This document shows positions 55,303-63,806 of a DNA stretch of 64,000 nucleotides, in pieces. The stretch lies in assembly GCA_964538515.1 (NCBI GenBank), contig CAZIEW010000016.1:10827-74826 (forward strand), given 5' to 3'. How positions within the stretch are numbered: the first letter of the stretch is position 1; each line of letters opens with the position of its first letter. Both the position numbers and the translations under genes were made by a program. The stretch is from CALBZH01 sp964538515 (lineage in GTDB: Bacteria; Desulfobacterota; Syntrophobacteria; Syntrophobacterales; Syntrophobacteraceae). The notes beneath the pieces were generated by a model. That model saw nothing but the letters and a program-made list of their open reading frames with translations. It searched no databases and was not told the origin of the DNA.

Positions 55303-55864
55303 TCATTCGAGCCAGAGCAGCCCAAGATCGATCTCGACCTCGGAAAAAGGCTCCGCTCGCACTTTGGCTGACTTGGCGTAGACTCCCAGGACGACCCAGT
55401 GCTCGGGCTCCAGCCGAAAGACCTCCAGGGTCTTGAGGATCGGGTCGACCTGCCAGGCGTGGGGCACCTGGTGTCGGGCGTCAATCGGCATCTTTTCCGT
55501 CCGGTCAACCTGAGCGGTGGTCGGGGCGAGAATCTCGCAGACCCAATCCGGGTCCATCGAGATCCAGTTGTGGGACTCTTCGACCGGAAAGCGCTCTCTT
55601 TTCCAACCGGCTGTGTCCGGGACGAGGATGTTCTCGCTGAAAGCGGTTTCCGGCTCATCCAGGATAATCCAGCCGCCGGGTCCTCCGCCGCGCCCGAAGT
55701 GATATGGCGGCCCGGGCTCATCCCAATGATGCGGCTGTATTGCTGTACCTCCTGGACGGTCTCGGCCTCACGTGCAGCTCACCGTTGATGATCTCCCCCG
55801 TCATGCTCTCGGGGATGGCGAACAGATCGTCATAGGTCGCTCTCTTGATGGCCGGCTCCGTCAT
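55303..55864 (-). pseudogene. Uma2-family endonuclease gene with a frameshift
   Basis: The Uma2/DUF820 start MTEPAIKRATYDDLFAIPE (ATG 55864, ribosome site GGGAGGAGG) runs to a stop near 55718. The rest of the protein (PPYHFGRGGGPGGWIILDEP, then MDPDWVCEILAPTT and EIDLGLLWLE) continues in another frame to 55303. The break is near 55718-55722 and looks like the loss of two bases (or gain of one). It is either a dead gene or a sequencing error. Confidence 0.75.
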
Positions 55865-55974
55865 GGCTTCCCTCCTCCCGAGTGCCTTGACAGCGATGAC
55901 TTCTTGAAACAATTGCGGCTTTCGGGAGTTTTGTCAAGGTTGGGCCCGTTATTCCACTCCACCCGTCGGCCTGC

Positions 55975-56907
55975 TCAACGGATGATCCGATCGGCCACCA
56001 GGAGACCGATCCCGAATGCCACCCAGAATCCGGCTTTCGCCCAATCTCCTGTTTGTGCACGGAATTCGGCCGCATCGGGAAACGATCCGTCATAGCCCCT
56101 CGAGAGCATGGCATCGTAGATACGCTGGGTTCGCTCGAAGCTCCGCACCATGAGCATTCCCAGGAAGTTCCCCACCGTGCGCAACGTGTCCAGACTGCTC
56201 CGCATCTCGAACCCCCGCGCCGCCATTCCCTTGAGCATCCTTCGCGTCTCGTCCTGGAACACGAACACGTACCGGTGAGCCAGGAGGACCATTTGGCACA
56301 CGAATGTCGGGACTCCCAGGTTGGCCAACGCCTGAATCGTTCGGGGAAACGGGGCCGTCGACAGCAAAGGCTCCATCAGCACTGCGATGGAACAGGCCTT
56401 GGCGCAGATGAGGAGCGCCAGCCAGAGGCCCCGCAGATTGAGCGTGACGAACGCGGCGTGCTCGAACGTGACCAAGGTGTCTCCATTCCGTACCGGTGCC
56501 GTGAGGGGCATGACCACGACGAACATCCCGAGGAACGCTCCCATGGCGGCAAGTCGTTTCATCGGATACCGGAACGGGATGCGGGCGACCCGAACGGCGA
56601 CAAGCGACGCAATCAGGCCCAGGCCAGCCCACGTCAACTGTTCGAGAGAAGCCAGGCAGAGCATGGTGAACAGGAGGGAGACGATCTTGATGCGGGTATC
56701 CCAGCGATGGAACGGCGAGCTTCCTTCCGCATGGGCGTCGACCGAGGGAATGCCCCAGTCCCTCTCGGACTCTTCCTCATCCGGGGATTTCCGAGAACGG
56801 GATACGCGCAGGAAGAGGGCACACGCAGCGCCGAGCACAGCCAGGCCACAGCATGCCAAAGCCAAGACGCTCAAGGGGAGCTCGATGGTGCGCACCGAGG
56901 GATCCAT
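55975..56907 (-). CDS. ECF nickel/cobalt transporter T component (NikQ/CbiQ)
   Basis: 310 residues. An extra N-terminal membrane helix (about 9-33) precedes the usual CbiQ core. The coupling motifs are RRMLKGMAARGFEMRSS and YDAMLSRGYDG near residues 220-275. It would link the NikM-type S component to the ATPase encoded at 59546. It follows the NikM gene by 4 bases. Confidence 0.88.
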   Translation of the reverse strand: MDPSVRTIELPLSVLALACCGLAVLGAACALFLRVSRSRKSPDEEESERDWGIPSVDAHAEGSSPFHRWDTRIKIVSLLFTMLCLASLEQLTWAGLGLIASLVAVRVARIPFRYPMKRLAAMGAFLGMFVVVMPLTAPVRNGDTLVTFEHAAFVTLNLRGLWLALLICAKACSIAVLMEPLLSTAPFPRTIQALANLGVPTFVCQMVLLAHRYVFVFQDETRRMLKGMAARGFEMRSSLDTLRTVGNFLGMLMVRSFERTQRIYDAMLSRGYDGSFPDAAEFRAQTGDWAKAGFWVAFGIGLLVADRIIR

Positions 56908-56911
56908 TGCT

Positions 56912-57532
56912 TCAGCGCTCTGCTTTCAGCGTCGGTGGAGAGCGTAGCAGATCCGGCTTGACCCGGTAAAGAAAGGAGACGGTGAAGCCCGCAACGGCCG
57001 ATTCGATCCCAAGGACGGGGAGATGGGCCACCATGGCGAGCTTTGCCACCCCGAGGAAGTCTTCGCCTCCCGACATGAGGAGAAGCGCCAGAAAAAGAAC
57101 CGCCAGAACGACTCCCAGCCCCCCGGCGACAACTCCAGCCACGACGTGGCGCGTCAGCGTTTCCCCCTTGAGCCATCGAAAGATCCAGCCCGCCACGAGG
57201 GCGGGGATGCCCATCATGCACGCGTTGGCCCCGATGGCCGTGATCCCGCCGAACTGGAACAAGAGGCTTTGGAGCACGAGTCCGAGGCCGATCGAGAGAA
57301 AGGCGCTGTCTCCGAGCAAGATCCCGACCAGCCCAGGGATGAGCAGGTGGACGCTCGTTGGCCCCAGGGGCACATGAATCAAGGAAGCCACGAAGAAAGC
57401 CGACGTGACCACGGCAATTTTCGGGAAATCCTCTGGATGCGTTCTGCGGACACTCCACACCGCGATGGCCGCGGATACCGCAAACCCGGCCAACGCTACG
57501 GAAGGCGGCAGAACGCCGTCGGAAATATGCAT
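56912..57532 (-). CDS. ECF nickel/cobalt transporter S component (NikM/CbiM)
   Basis: 206 residues. ATG 57532 is chosen because it gives the invariant N-terminus MHISDGVL, whose Met1 and His2 bind Ni2+ or Co2+ in CbiM/NikM structures; the frame runs 12 codons further upstream. About seven membrane helices, with HVPLGPTSVHLLIPGLVGIL near residue 60. It is the substrate-specific component. The NikK gene upstream favours nickel over cobalt. Confidence 0.92.
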   Translation of the reverse strand: MHISDGVLPPSVALAGFAVSAAIAVWSVRRTHPEDFPKIAVVTSAFFVASLIHVPLGPTSVHLLIPGLVGILLGDSAFLSIGLGLVLQSLLFQFGGITAIGANACMMGIPALVAGWIFRWLKGETLTRHVVAGVVAGGLGVVLAVLFLALLLMSGGEDFLGVAKLAMVAHLPVLGIESAVAGFTVSFLYRVKPDLLRSPPTLKAER

Positions 57533-57625
57533 AGGATTTGTCTTCTTCTTTTTCTCATGTCCGGCCAAAGGGTTGCCGGAACGACGGTCCCACTCGTAAG
57601 AAACTCTTACCTTTGGAGCGCTGCG

Positions 57626-58000
57626 CTAAGATCGCCCGCGATCCTTGCGAGAGTGGACGTACAAGCCGATCCCGGCCAGGCCGAAAATATAGCCGATTCC
57701 GGCAAAGATCTCCCGGATCCCCGGTTTCGCGAGATCGTCCCTGAGGGCGGCGATCTCGCGCTTGATCTGTCCGGTCTCTCTGGAAATCAGGCTCCGCTGC
57801 TGCTGCAGCATATCCGCAAGCTGCCGGCAATCGCTCGCCGCCTGGTCGAGCGAGGTCCCTGCATCCCCTGCGAGGGCAGACTGCTCGGCACCGGGCTCAC
57901 CCGCGTGGGCGGAAGGACTCACGTTCCCCCCCACCAGGAGCCCCACAGCGAGTGCGAGCAGCCAGCACAGCACCATGCGTGAAACCAGACGGCTCGGCAT
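57626..58000 (-). CDS. NikL-like C-terminal half as a separate protein (coiled coil plus membrane helix)
   Basis: 124 residues from ATG 58000 (ribosome site GGGGGAA). It has its own signal peptide or anchor (about 8-33), a coiled coil (about 50-90) and a C-terminal helix IREIFAGIGYIFGLAGIGLY. That last helix is the typical end of NikL proteins, which usually also carry the beta-domain that is encoded here by the separate preceding gene. It probably assists NikM in the membrane. Confidence 0.72.
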   Translation of the reverse strand: MPSRLVSRMVLCWLLALAVGLLVGGNVSPSAHAGEPGAEQSALAGDAGTSLDQAASDCRQLADMLQQQRSLISRETGQIKREIAALRDDLAKPGIREIFAGIGYIFGLAGIGLYVHSRKDRGRS

Positions 58001-58002
58001 GG

Positions 58003-58338
58003 CTATTCCCCCAATTCGCTCTTCTTGAGTATAAAAGTATTCTTGTGGCCCATCGACGCGTTGATCACGATGGTCAGGTCGTCTTTCTTGGGGACGGGAA
58101 GGACACATTTGCCTTCCTTGTCGGTGACGCCCTCTCCGACCTTTTGACCCTGGCTGTCCAGAATTTCAACGGCACCCTGCTCAACCGGCTTCCCGTCCGG
58201 AAAGTAGCTCTCCACTTGAATCTTGCCGTTCTCCACGTAGGCGAACAGGTTCACTTTGTGAGCCGATGCGGATCCCTGCCACGCCATCACGGCAAAACAC
58301 GCGGCAAGGGCAACCACCGACAATTGGTGACTACGCAC
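58003..58338 (-). CDS. NikL-like N-terminal half (secreted carboxypeptidase-regulatory-like domain)
   Basis: 111 residues from GTG 58338 (ribosome site GGAGGAG). A signal peptide ends at SASAHK; an N-terminal His near the mature start is typical of NikK/NikL. The domain reads VNLFAYVENGKIQVESYFPD, then GVTDKEGKCVLPVPKKDDL, a transthyretin-like fold. It ends 2 bases before the next gene, so NikL is split in two here. Confidence 0.75.
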   Translation of the reverse strand: MRSHQLSVVALAACFAVMAWQGSASAHKVNLFAYVENGKIQVESYFPDGKPVEQGAVEILDSQGQKVGEGVTDKEGKCVLPVPKKDDLTIVINASMGHKNTFILKKSELGE

Positions 58339-58407
58339 GATCGCTCCTCCTCCACCCGCAAGATCGAGGTGGCATGACGTGATTGATTCCAACCGGAAAC
58401 CCGCCGG

Positions 58408-59211
58408 TTACTTCATGTCCGTCGTGTGAACCCACATGACCGCGCCAATCTCGACGTCCTTGGGCTTCCCGTCCTTCTTGAGCTTCCAGGATGCGTCCTT
58501 AAGCGCCGCAAATCCCCACCAGCCAGCCTTGGGCATCGCGTACGTGAACACGCCGTTCTTGTCGGCTTTCACCACCTGAGTCACGAAGGGATCCGACGGC
58601 GCCTTGACGGGGGTCTTGTTTTCGGGAGACTCGTTCAGGTATTCGACTTCGACTTCGGCATTGGGAACCGCTTTTCCCTTGAGGGTCACCACCCCCGTGA
58701 ACACGTTGCCGGTCCAGAGCCCATAGGGGCGCGTGAGGGGGATGATCTCCGTCTCCAAGCCAACCGGCTTGTCCCAGCCCTCCTCCTTTCCGAGGGCTCC
58801 CACACAGACCTTGGTGTAGTGAACGATGAACTTGTCCTCGGCGGGCTCCCAGTAGGGCATCGGCTCCGCAAAGAAGCAGTAGTCACCGGGCCTCTTGATG
58901 GCATAGCTTGCCTTCCAGAAGGTGAACGTCTTGTCCTGGTCGGCGCTTTTTCCCTTGGCTTCCTGCAGCGTGGGAAGCAGATCCTCGACTTTCCCATTAA
59001 ACAGGACTCCGAACCGCTTGGGTTTCTCCATCTCCATGTAGTGCATTTCCATGGGGTGGATGAATTTGACCTCGATCGAAAGGGTCTTGGAATCTTCCTG
59101 GGAGACGATGTCATCGGAAGGGATGATCGTCCCGAAGTGGGCGTGCGCTATAGGCGCGGCGAGCAAGAAACCGACGATGGTCAGAACCGACAGAAAACGG
59201 TGACGATGCAT
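58408..59211 (-). CDS. NikK-like periplasmic DUF4198 protein of the nickel transporter
   Basis: 267 residues from ATG 59211 (ribosome site GAGGAGG). A signal peptide ends at IAHAHFG, so the mature protein starts with or near His, a likely metal ligand. DUF4198 features: MEMHYMEMEKPKRFGVLFNG, PGDYCFFAEPMPYWEP and KNGVFTYAMPKAGWWGFAAL. NikK proteins are auxiliary periplasmic partners of nickel ECF importers. It is the first gene of the minus-strand nik operon, behind a leader terminator. Confidence 0.87.
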   Translation of the reverse strand: MHRHRFLSVLTIVGFLLAAPIAHAHFGTIIPSDDIVSQEDSKTLSIEVKFIHPMEMHYMEMEKPKRFGVLFNGKVEDLLPTLQEAKGKSADQDKTFTFWKASYAIKRPGDYCFFAEPMPYWEPAEDKFIVHYTKVCVGALGKEEGWDKPVGLETEIIPLTRPYGLWTGNVFTGVVTLKGKAVPNAEVEVEYLNESPENKTPVKAPSDPFVTQVVKADKNGVFTYAMPKAGWWGFAALKDASWKLKKDGKPKDVEIGAVMWVHTTDMK

Positions 59212-59268
59212 GGAGCTCCTCCTCTTGGGCATGGATGGTTGCGGTGGATCCCGATGCGACCTGACCGC

Positions 59269-59296
59269 AAAAAAGGCCAGCACCGCAATGCTGGCC
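59269..59296 (-). terminator. leader terminator before nikK-like gene
   Basis: Minus strand GGCCAGCA (59296-59289) pairs with TGCTGGCC (59282-59275), then TTTTTT (59274-59269). A GGTCATGAAGGCC box (59305-59293) overlaps the 5' arm. It lies about 100 bases after the likely transcription start. Confidence 0.85.
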
Positions 59297-59402
59297 TTCA
59301 TGACCGCGCTGGCTTTTCATGACGAGACGAACCGTTGATGATCGGCCGCGCCTTCTGGCGCCCTCTGAACAAGGAAGAAGCTTCTGCTTCCCGAGTAGTC
59401 GA

Positions 59403-59431
59403 TACGTAGGACAATTCCTGGAGTGTGTCAA
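59403..59431 (-). promoter_or_regulatory. promoter of the nikK operon
   Basis: Minus-strand TTGACA (59431-59426), 17-base spacer, TACGTA (59408-59403). It lies back to back with the + strand candidate at 59460. Confidence 0.6.
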
Positions 59432-59459
59432 CGACAAAACCTCGCCTGCTCTGATTCTC

Positions 59460-59489
59460 TTGACAGAATCGTGCCGCATGGTTTCTAGT
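59460..59489 (+). promoter_or_regulatory. possible promoter of the nikO-like gene
   Basis: TTGACA at 59460-59465 is followed, after 17-18 bases, by a weak TTCTAG/TCTAGT -10. The two divergent promoters are separated by about 30 bases, so one regulator could serve both. Confidence 0.4.
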
Positions 59490-59545
59490 GGGACGGTCGA
59501 GAGCCGTTGGAGCATATCCGTTGATGAGAAAAGGAGATTCGAATC

Positions 59546-61231
59546 ATGGAGGCCGACAGCCAGTCAGGGCGGCGCTCGAAGGAGCCGCGGGCCGATCAGG
59601 CCGATCCACTCTTCGAGATTCGCGCGCTTCATTACCGCTATGGGGATGGCGCTCCCGCGCTCAAGGGGATCGACCTGGAGATCTTTCCCGGCGACAAGGT
59701 TGCTCTCGTCGGTCAGAACGGTGCGGGCAAGACGACGCTCATCAAGCACCTGAACGGCCTCTACCGTCCGACGGAAGGCCGGGTTCTCTATCTCGGCCGG
59801 GAGCTCGCGGGGGACCACCTCGCACGGGCCCGGCTCGAGATCGGCATTCTCTTTCAGGATCCCGACGACCAGCTCTTTTGCAACACGCTCGACGAGGATG
59901 TGGCATTCGGCCCCCGCAACCAGCGGTTGGCACGCGATGAGGTCGAAGAGCGGGTGCAGGGAGCCTTGAGCCGGGTCGGCCTGGATCACCTGCGCTACAA
60001 GGCGCCGCACCACCTGAGCTACGGGCAGAAGAAGCGAGCCGCTTTCGCCACACTCCTTTCAATGGCACCGAAGGTCTTGGTTTTGGATGAGCCGTCCGCC
60101 AACCTCGACCCAAAGCAGGAGCAGTTCTTCATCGAGATGCTCCGGGAATTTCCGGGAACCCTGATCTGCATCAGCCACGACCTTCCCCTGCTCTACGAAT
60201 TCTGCGATCGGGCGGTGGTCCTCGAAGACGGCCGAATCCATCACGACACCACCATGCAGGATCTCGTTTCCCATCGGGATTATCTGAGGGAGCATGGGCT
60301 GGACTTCACCTTCCGGCTGAGCTGCTGTCAGGACCATGGCAGCGGTCACAACCATCACCAGGGTCAGGATCACGCCCCCGAGCCGCACCATCGCGCGGAC
60401 ATCGCGGTTGCGTCCGTATCTCCGCCGCCAGTCGGCCGCTTGGACACGGACGCCGTCATTTGGATCGACGATTACGCCTACCGGTATGCGGACGGCACTT
60501 GGGGAATTCGGGACGTCCGGCTTGCCGTCGCCGAGGGGGACAGCGTCGCCATCGTGGGCCAGAACGGAGCCGGAAAATCCACGCTGGTCTCGTGCATTGC
60601 CGGGATCTTCGAAGGCCGGGGAACCTACCTCTTCGATGGAAAGCCCGTAGCCGGGAAAACCCGGAAGGGGCTCTGGCGCGAGATCGGGATCACCTTCCAG
60701 GATCCCGCCGACCAGCTCTTCTCGCCGTCCTGCAGGGAGGAGGTCGCCTTCGGTCCCAGGCAGCAGGGGCTTCCGGCACCGGAGGTTCGGGCACGGGTCG
60801 AGGAGTCCCTCGCCCGCGTGCGGCTTTCGGGATTCGAAGAGCGCGTGCCCCATCACCTCAGCGCGGGCGAGCGCAAGCGAGTGGCGCTGGCGTCCGTTCT
60901 GGCGATGCGGCCGCGGGTCATCATTTTAGATGAGCCTACGGCGAACCTGGATCCTCAAAGCGAGCTGCTTCTGTGTGAGATTCTCCAAGAGCTGGCCGTG
61001 ACCAAAATCCTCATCAGCCATGACATCGACATCATCGCGCTGCTCTGCGACCGCGCGGTGGTCATGCATCAAGGTCGGATCATTCGCGATTACCTCACCA
61101 CCGAATTCATGCGCGACGAGCACCTTATGTCCATCAACGGGCTCGACTACACGTTCAAGAACGCCTGCTGCCGGGAGATCCAGCGGCTCCAACGGGAAAC
61201 CTCTGCGACCTCGCCCTTTTTCCACCCATAG
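59546..61231 (+). CDS. double ATPase of the nickel ECF transporter (NikO-NikO fusion) with Cys/His linker
   Basis: 561 residues. Domain 1 (about 20-255): GQNGAGKTT, the LSYGQKKR variant signature, KVLVLDEPSANLD. Domain 2 (about 305-545): GQNGAGKST, LSAGERKR, RVIILDEPTANLD. Both have the FQDPDDQLF or FQDPADQLF Q-loop of CbiO proteins. The linker holds Cys260, Cys261 and seven His between 264 and 282, a likely metal site; a second CC pair (NACCREIQ) lies near the end of domain 2. It is divergent from the nikK-nikQ genes and should power that importer; the linker may sense cytoplasmic nickel. Confidence 0.9.
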   Translation: MEADSQSGRRSKEPRADQADPLFEIRALHYRYGDGAPALKGIDLEIFPGDKVALVGQNGAGKTTLIKHLNGLYRPTEGRVLYLGRELAGDHLARARLEIGILFQDPDDQLFCNTLDEDVAFGPRNQRLARDEVEERVQGALSRVGLDHLRYKAPHHLSYGQKKRAAFATLLSMAPKVLVLDEPSANLDPKQEQFFIEMLREFPGTLICISHDLPLLYEFCDRAVVLEDGRIHHDTTMQDLVSHRDYLREHGLDFTFRLSCCQDHGSGHNHHQGQDHAPEPHHRADIAVASVSPPPVGRLDTDAVIWIDDYAYRYADGTWGIRDVRLAVAEGDSVAIVGQNGAGKSTLVSCIAGIFEGRGTYLFDGKPVAGKTRKGLWREIGITFQDPADQLFSPSCREEVAFGPRQQGLPAPEVRARVEESLARVRLSGFEERVPHHLSAGERKRVALASVLAMRPRVIILDEPTANLDPQSELLLCEILQELAVTKILISHDIDIIALLCDRAVVMHQGRIIRDYLTTEFMRDEHLMSINGLDYTFKNACCREIQRLQRETSATSPFFHP

Positions 61232-61324
61232 AGCTGTGCTCGCGAATTCCCGATCGGCTGGAGAAACGAAGCGGTTACGGCGTCCCTCTGTCGCGCGTGG
61301 CACGCCTCCTTTGCGACTTCCGGC

Positions 61325-61353
61325 TTGACGCCCGAGGCTCGCTGATGTAATGC
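61325..61353 (+). promoter_or_regulatory. promoter before the outer-membrane protein gene
   Basis: TTGACG (61325-61330), 17-base spacer, TAATGC (61348-61353). Transcription would run about 85 bases to the terminator at 61444. Confidence 0.5.
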
Positions 61354-61443
61354 CTGTACCAAGGCTGGAGACAATTCGAGGCAAGAAGTCTCGTCACCAC
61401 AAGATGCCAGCTGAATTCAACCGACCCATACGCGCTCAATTCT

Positions 61444-61498
61444 AAGCCATGAAGGCTTGTGCTCCCTGATCAGGAAGACAGGCTTCGTGGCTTTTTTT
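61444..61498 (+). terminator. leader terminator before the outer-membrane protein gene
   Basis: AAGCCATGAAG (61444-61454) pairs with CTTCGTGGCTT (61483-61493), with an inner CCTGATCAGG stem, followed by T's to 61498. The 13-mer AGCCATGAAGGCT at 61445 is identical to that at 19629. A 6-codon frame, ATG AAG GCT TGT GCT CCC TGA, starts in the box. Confidence 0.85.
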
Positions 61499-61569
61499 AT
61501 GCCATTCGGATCCCACCCGGGACGGTGGGCCCCCGGCCCCCCATGCATGCTGCAGAGAGGATTGGAACC

Positions 61570-62541
61570 ATGAAAACACAACGCTGCCTTTTCACCGTGG
61601 TGCTTGTTCTCGCCCTGATCTGCCCCCTGATGGCTTGGAGTGCGGATACGGCGATGCCGTCCGTCGAGGAGCAGGAGGGCCGGCAGGAGGAAGCCAAGGA
61701 AGGGGAATGCCCCGCCACCTTTGGGCCTCTGATCACCGATACGGCCATTCCGGCCGACACCGGCAAGTTCATCATCCAGCCAACCTTCGGGCTCAGCGCC
61801 GTCACCAACACCTTTACGAACAGCTGGCGCCGGGTTTCGGCGGGGGGAGACTTTTTCACCTACGATATGAGCTTGAAGCTGACGTATGGCCTTTTCAAAA
61901 ACATGGAAGTCTACGCGGTCATCCCATACACCCATAATTGGGCAAGCAGCGTGGATGAGCCCGGGCCGGGCGGCGAGCGCTCTTCCAATTTCGGAGGTCT
62001 CGGAGACATCAGTCTGACCTTCAAGTACCGCATCGTCGAGGAAACCGAGACGCTTCCCACCATCAGTGCAGTCTTTACACCGACCTTCCCCAGTGGCCAT
62101 TACCGCCATTTGAATCCCCGCCGGCTCGGGACCGACACCACCGGAGGTGGCGCCTATGTCCTGACACCCGGCGTAAACGTTTCCAAATACATCAAACCGT
62201 TCATCGTTTACGGAAACCTCTGGTATTCCTTCCAAACCGACTTCACGGACGATGACGGCCCCCAGTACCCGAGAGACTTCGTCTCCGCCAACCTGGCCGT
62301 CGAATACCCGTTCACGAGCAAGTGGGTGGGATGCCTGGAGCTGACCAGCTCCTGGGATACCGGACGCCTCTTCGGACCGTCTCCCAACTCGCCCCCTGCG
62401 GCCCTTCTCTCGGTTGCCCCCGAGATCGAATACATCGCCACGGACAAGCTCTCCTTCTCGTTGGGGTTGAACGTCGACGTGGCGGGCCGAAACACGGACG
62501 CCGCCATCACCCCGATTTTCTCCATGGTGTATGCTTTCTAA
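61570..62541 (+). CDS. outer-membrane beta-barrel protein (MetA/phenol-transporter-like)
   Basis: 323 residues from ATG 61570. Signal peptide (about 1-25, ending AWSAD), a short acidic linker with EEQEGRQEE, then a barrel of 12 or so strands. YGLFKNMEVYAVIPYTHNWA and GGLGDISLTFKYRIVEE are typical of the 'MetA-pathway of phenol degradation' outer-membrane family; it ends in the aromatic FSMVYAF. The leader type links it to the metal genes, so a metal-related channel or sensor is possible, but the ligand is unknown. Confidence 0.75.
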   Translation: MKTQRCLFTVVLVLALICPLMAWSADTAMPSVEEQEGRQEEAKEGECPATFGPLITDTAIPADTGKFIIQPTFGLSAVTNTFTNSWRRVSAGGDFFTYDMSLKLTYGLFKNMEVYAVIPYTHNWASSVDEPGPGGERSSNFGGLGDISLTFKYRIVEETETLPTISAVFTPTFPSGHYRHLNPRRLGTDTTGGGAYVLTPGVNVSKYIKPFIVYGNLWYSFQTDFTDDDGPQYPRDFVSANLAVEYPFTSKWVGCLELTSSWDTGRLFGPSPNSPPAALLSVAPEIEYIATDKLSFSLGLNVDVAGRNTDAAITPIFSMVYAF

Positions 62542-62591
62542 GCGAATTGCGATAAGATGTGCTGACAGAAGAGCCGAAAGGAGGATGGTCC

Positions 62592-63065
62592 ATGACGATA
62601 TCGAAACGATTGGGTGTGGCTGTTTCCGTGATGGTGCTTGTGTGCCTGGCGCTTGATCTCCCGGCCTGGAGCCAAGGGCGCGGACAAGGGTTTCGCCCGT
62701 GTCCGTATGCACCGTACAAATGCCCCGTGAAGGAAACCTGCAAAGCCTTCGAGGACACCGGCAAGGTGGTGCGGCCATCCACCGTCACGTTGGAAGATGG
62801 GATGCATCCCGGCATGGCCGTCACGGTCGAAACCAAGACCCACGGCCTGGTGAACGTCCACTTGGGCCCGGTCTGGTACCTGGAGCGCCAGGAATTCGAG
62901 CTCAATGCGGGTGACGACGTTCGGATCAAGGGAATGTGTGAAAAGGGGCAGGACGGCAAAATGGATGTCATCGCCTATGAGCTGACCCAAGGCGACCATA
63001 CCCTTCATCTACGTGACTCCAAGGGCCGCCCCAATTGGGAAGCGTGGAGAAAGACGGCGGATTAG
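62592..63065 (+). CDS. small secreted protein, probable OB-like fold
   Basis: 157 residues from ATG 62592 (ribosome site AAAGGAGG). Signal peptide (about 1-28), then a Cys/Pro-rich segment FRPCPYAPYKCPVKETCKAF, then a beta-rich domain with MHPGMAVTVETKTHGLVNVH and LNAGDDVRIKGMCEKGQDGK, resembling small DNA-binding-like or OB-fold periplasmic proteins. Four Cys could form disulfides or bind metal. It follows the barrel gene by 50 bases and is probably co-transcribed. Function unknown. Confidence 0.65.
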   Translation: MTISKRLGVAVSVMVLVCLALDLPAWSQGRGQGFRPCPYAPYKCPVKETCKAFEDTGKVVRPSTVTLEDGMHPGMAVTVETKTHGLVNVHLGPVWYLERQEFELNAGDDVRIKGMCEKGQDGKMDVIAYELTQGDHTLHLRDSKGRPNWEAWRKTAD

Positions 63066-63161
63066 CCGGTCGGAGTGCTACGCCATCCAGCTGTCTCCAC
63101 AGGACACAGGCTCGGTACATCGGTCACCCACTCGTGCGCCTCTGTACTTGAGACCCCCAGA

Positions 63162-63806
63162 CTACACCAGAATCCAGTGGTGGACTTCCCGAGGGCCGTG
63201 AACCCCTTTTGTCATGGACGCTTCGATGTCACCGGTGCGGCTCGGGCCCGTGATGAGGGTGAGCCGGGATGGCAGAGAGCCCTCCAGATCGGCAAGGTGA
63301 TCCGCGAGGTTGGCCCGACAGCCGTCGGGATGGCTCAAGGCCAGGTGGATCGGAGGAAGAAGTGTCGCGAGGGTGCCCATCCCGGGCCCGGATGGCACAA
63401 CCAAGCTGCCCGTCTCGGCAAGGAACGTCCTGCAATAGGTGACGCCGAGCAGGGCTTTTGCAAGCAAGCCGCGGTTCCAGCCATATCCGCCATCCTCGGG
63501 CTGGGGGCTCACAAGCCGACAGCCGAACGAAGCCAGAGCAGCTGCAACATTCTCCTTCAACCCTGAAGGCCAGCCGTTTGTAGGGAGCGCAACCAGGAAA
63601 CCTTCTTCGGCTTCGGGGGGAGCAGCACCATCGCACGCTCCGACCTCACCCACCTCGGAGTCGCGGCCGCTCGACGCCTGTCCCGCCAGGGAATCGCACA
63701 AGGATCGGAGACGGTCGGTCAGGGCTTCCGGGGAGACAAGCTCCACGCACGACCCGACCGATCGCGCCTTTTCCACGTAGGAATTGATCCTGTCGGCGCC
63801 TGTCAT
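63162..63806 (-). CDS. lutC: LUD-domain protein (LutC family)
   Basis: 214 residues from ATG 63806, which overlaps the lutB stop (ATGA); an ATG at 63836 is possible. The LUD motif FLAETGSLVVPSGPGMGTLA (about 145-164) is clear, with the ALPTNGWPSGLKENVAAAL part before it. LutC works with LutA and LutB in oxidation of L-lactate to pyruvate. A middle region rich in Gly/Ala/Glu (about 50-80) is poorly conserved in look. Confidence 0.85.
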   Translation of the reverse strand: MTGADRINSYVEKARSVGSCVELVSPEALTDRLRSLCDSLAGQASSGRDSEVGEVGACDGAAPPEAEEGFLVALPTNGWPSGLKENVAAALASFGCRLVSPQPEDGGYGWNRGLLAKALLGVTYCRTFLAETGSLVVPSGPGMGTLATLLPPIHLALSHPDGCRANLADHLADLEGSLPSRLTLITGPSRTGDIEASMTKGVHGPREVHHWILV

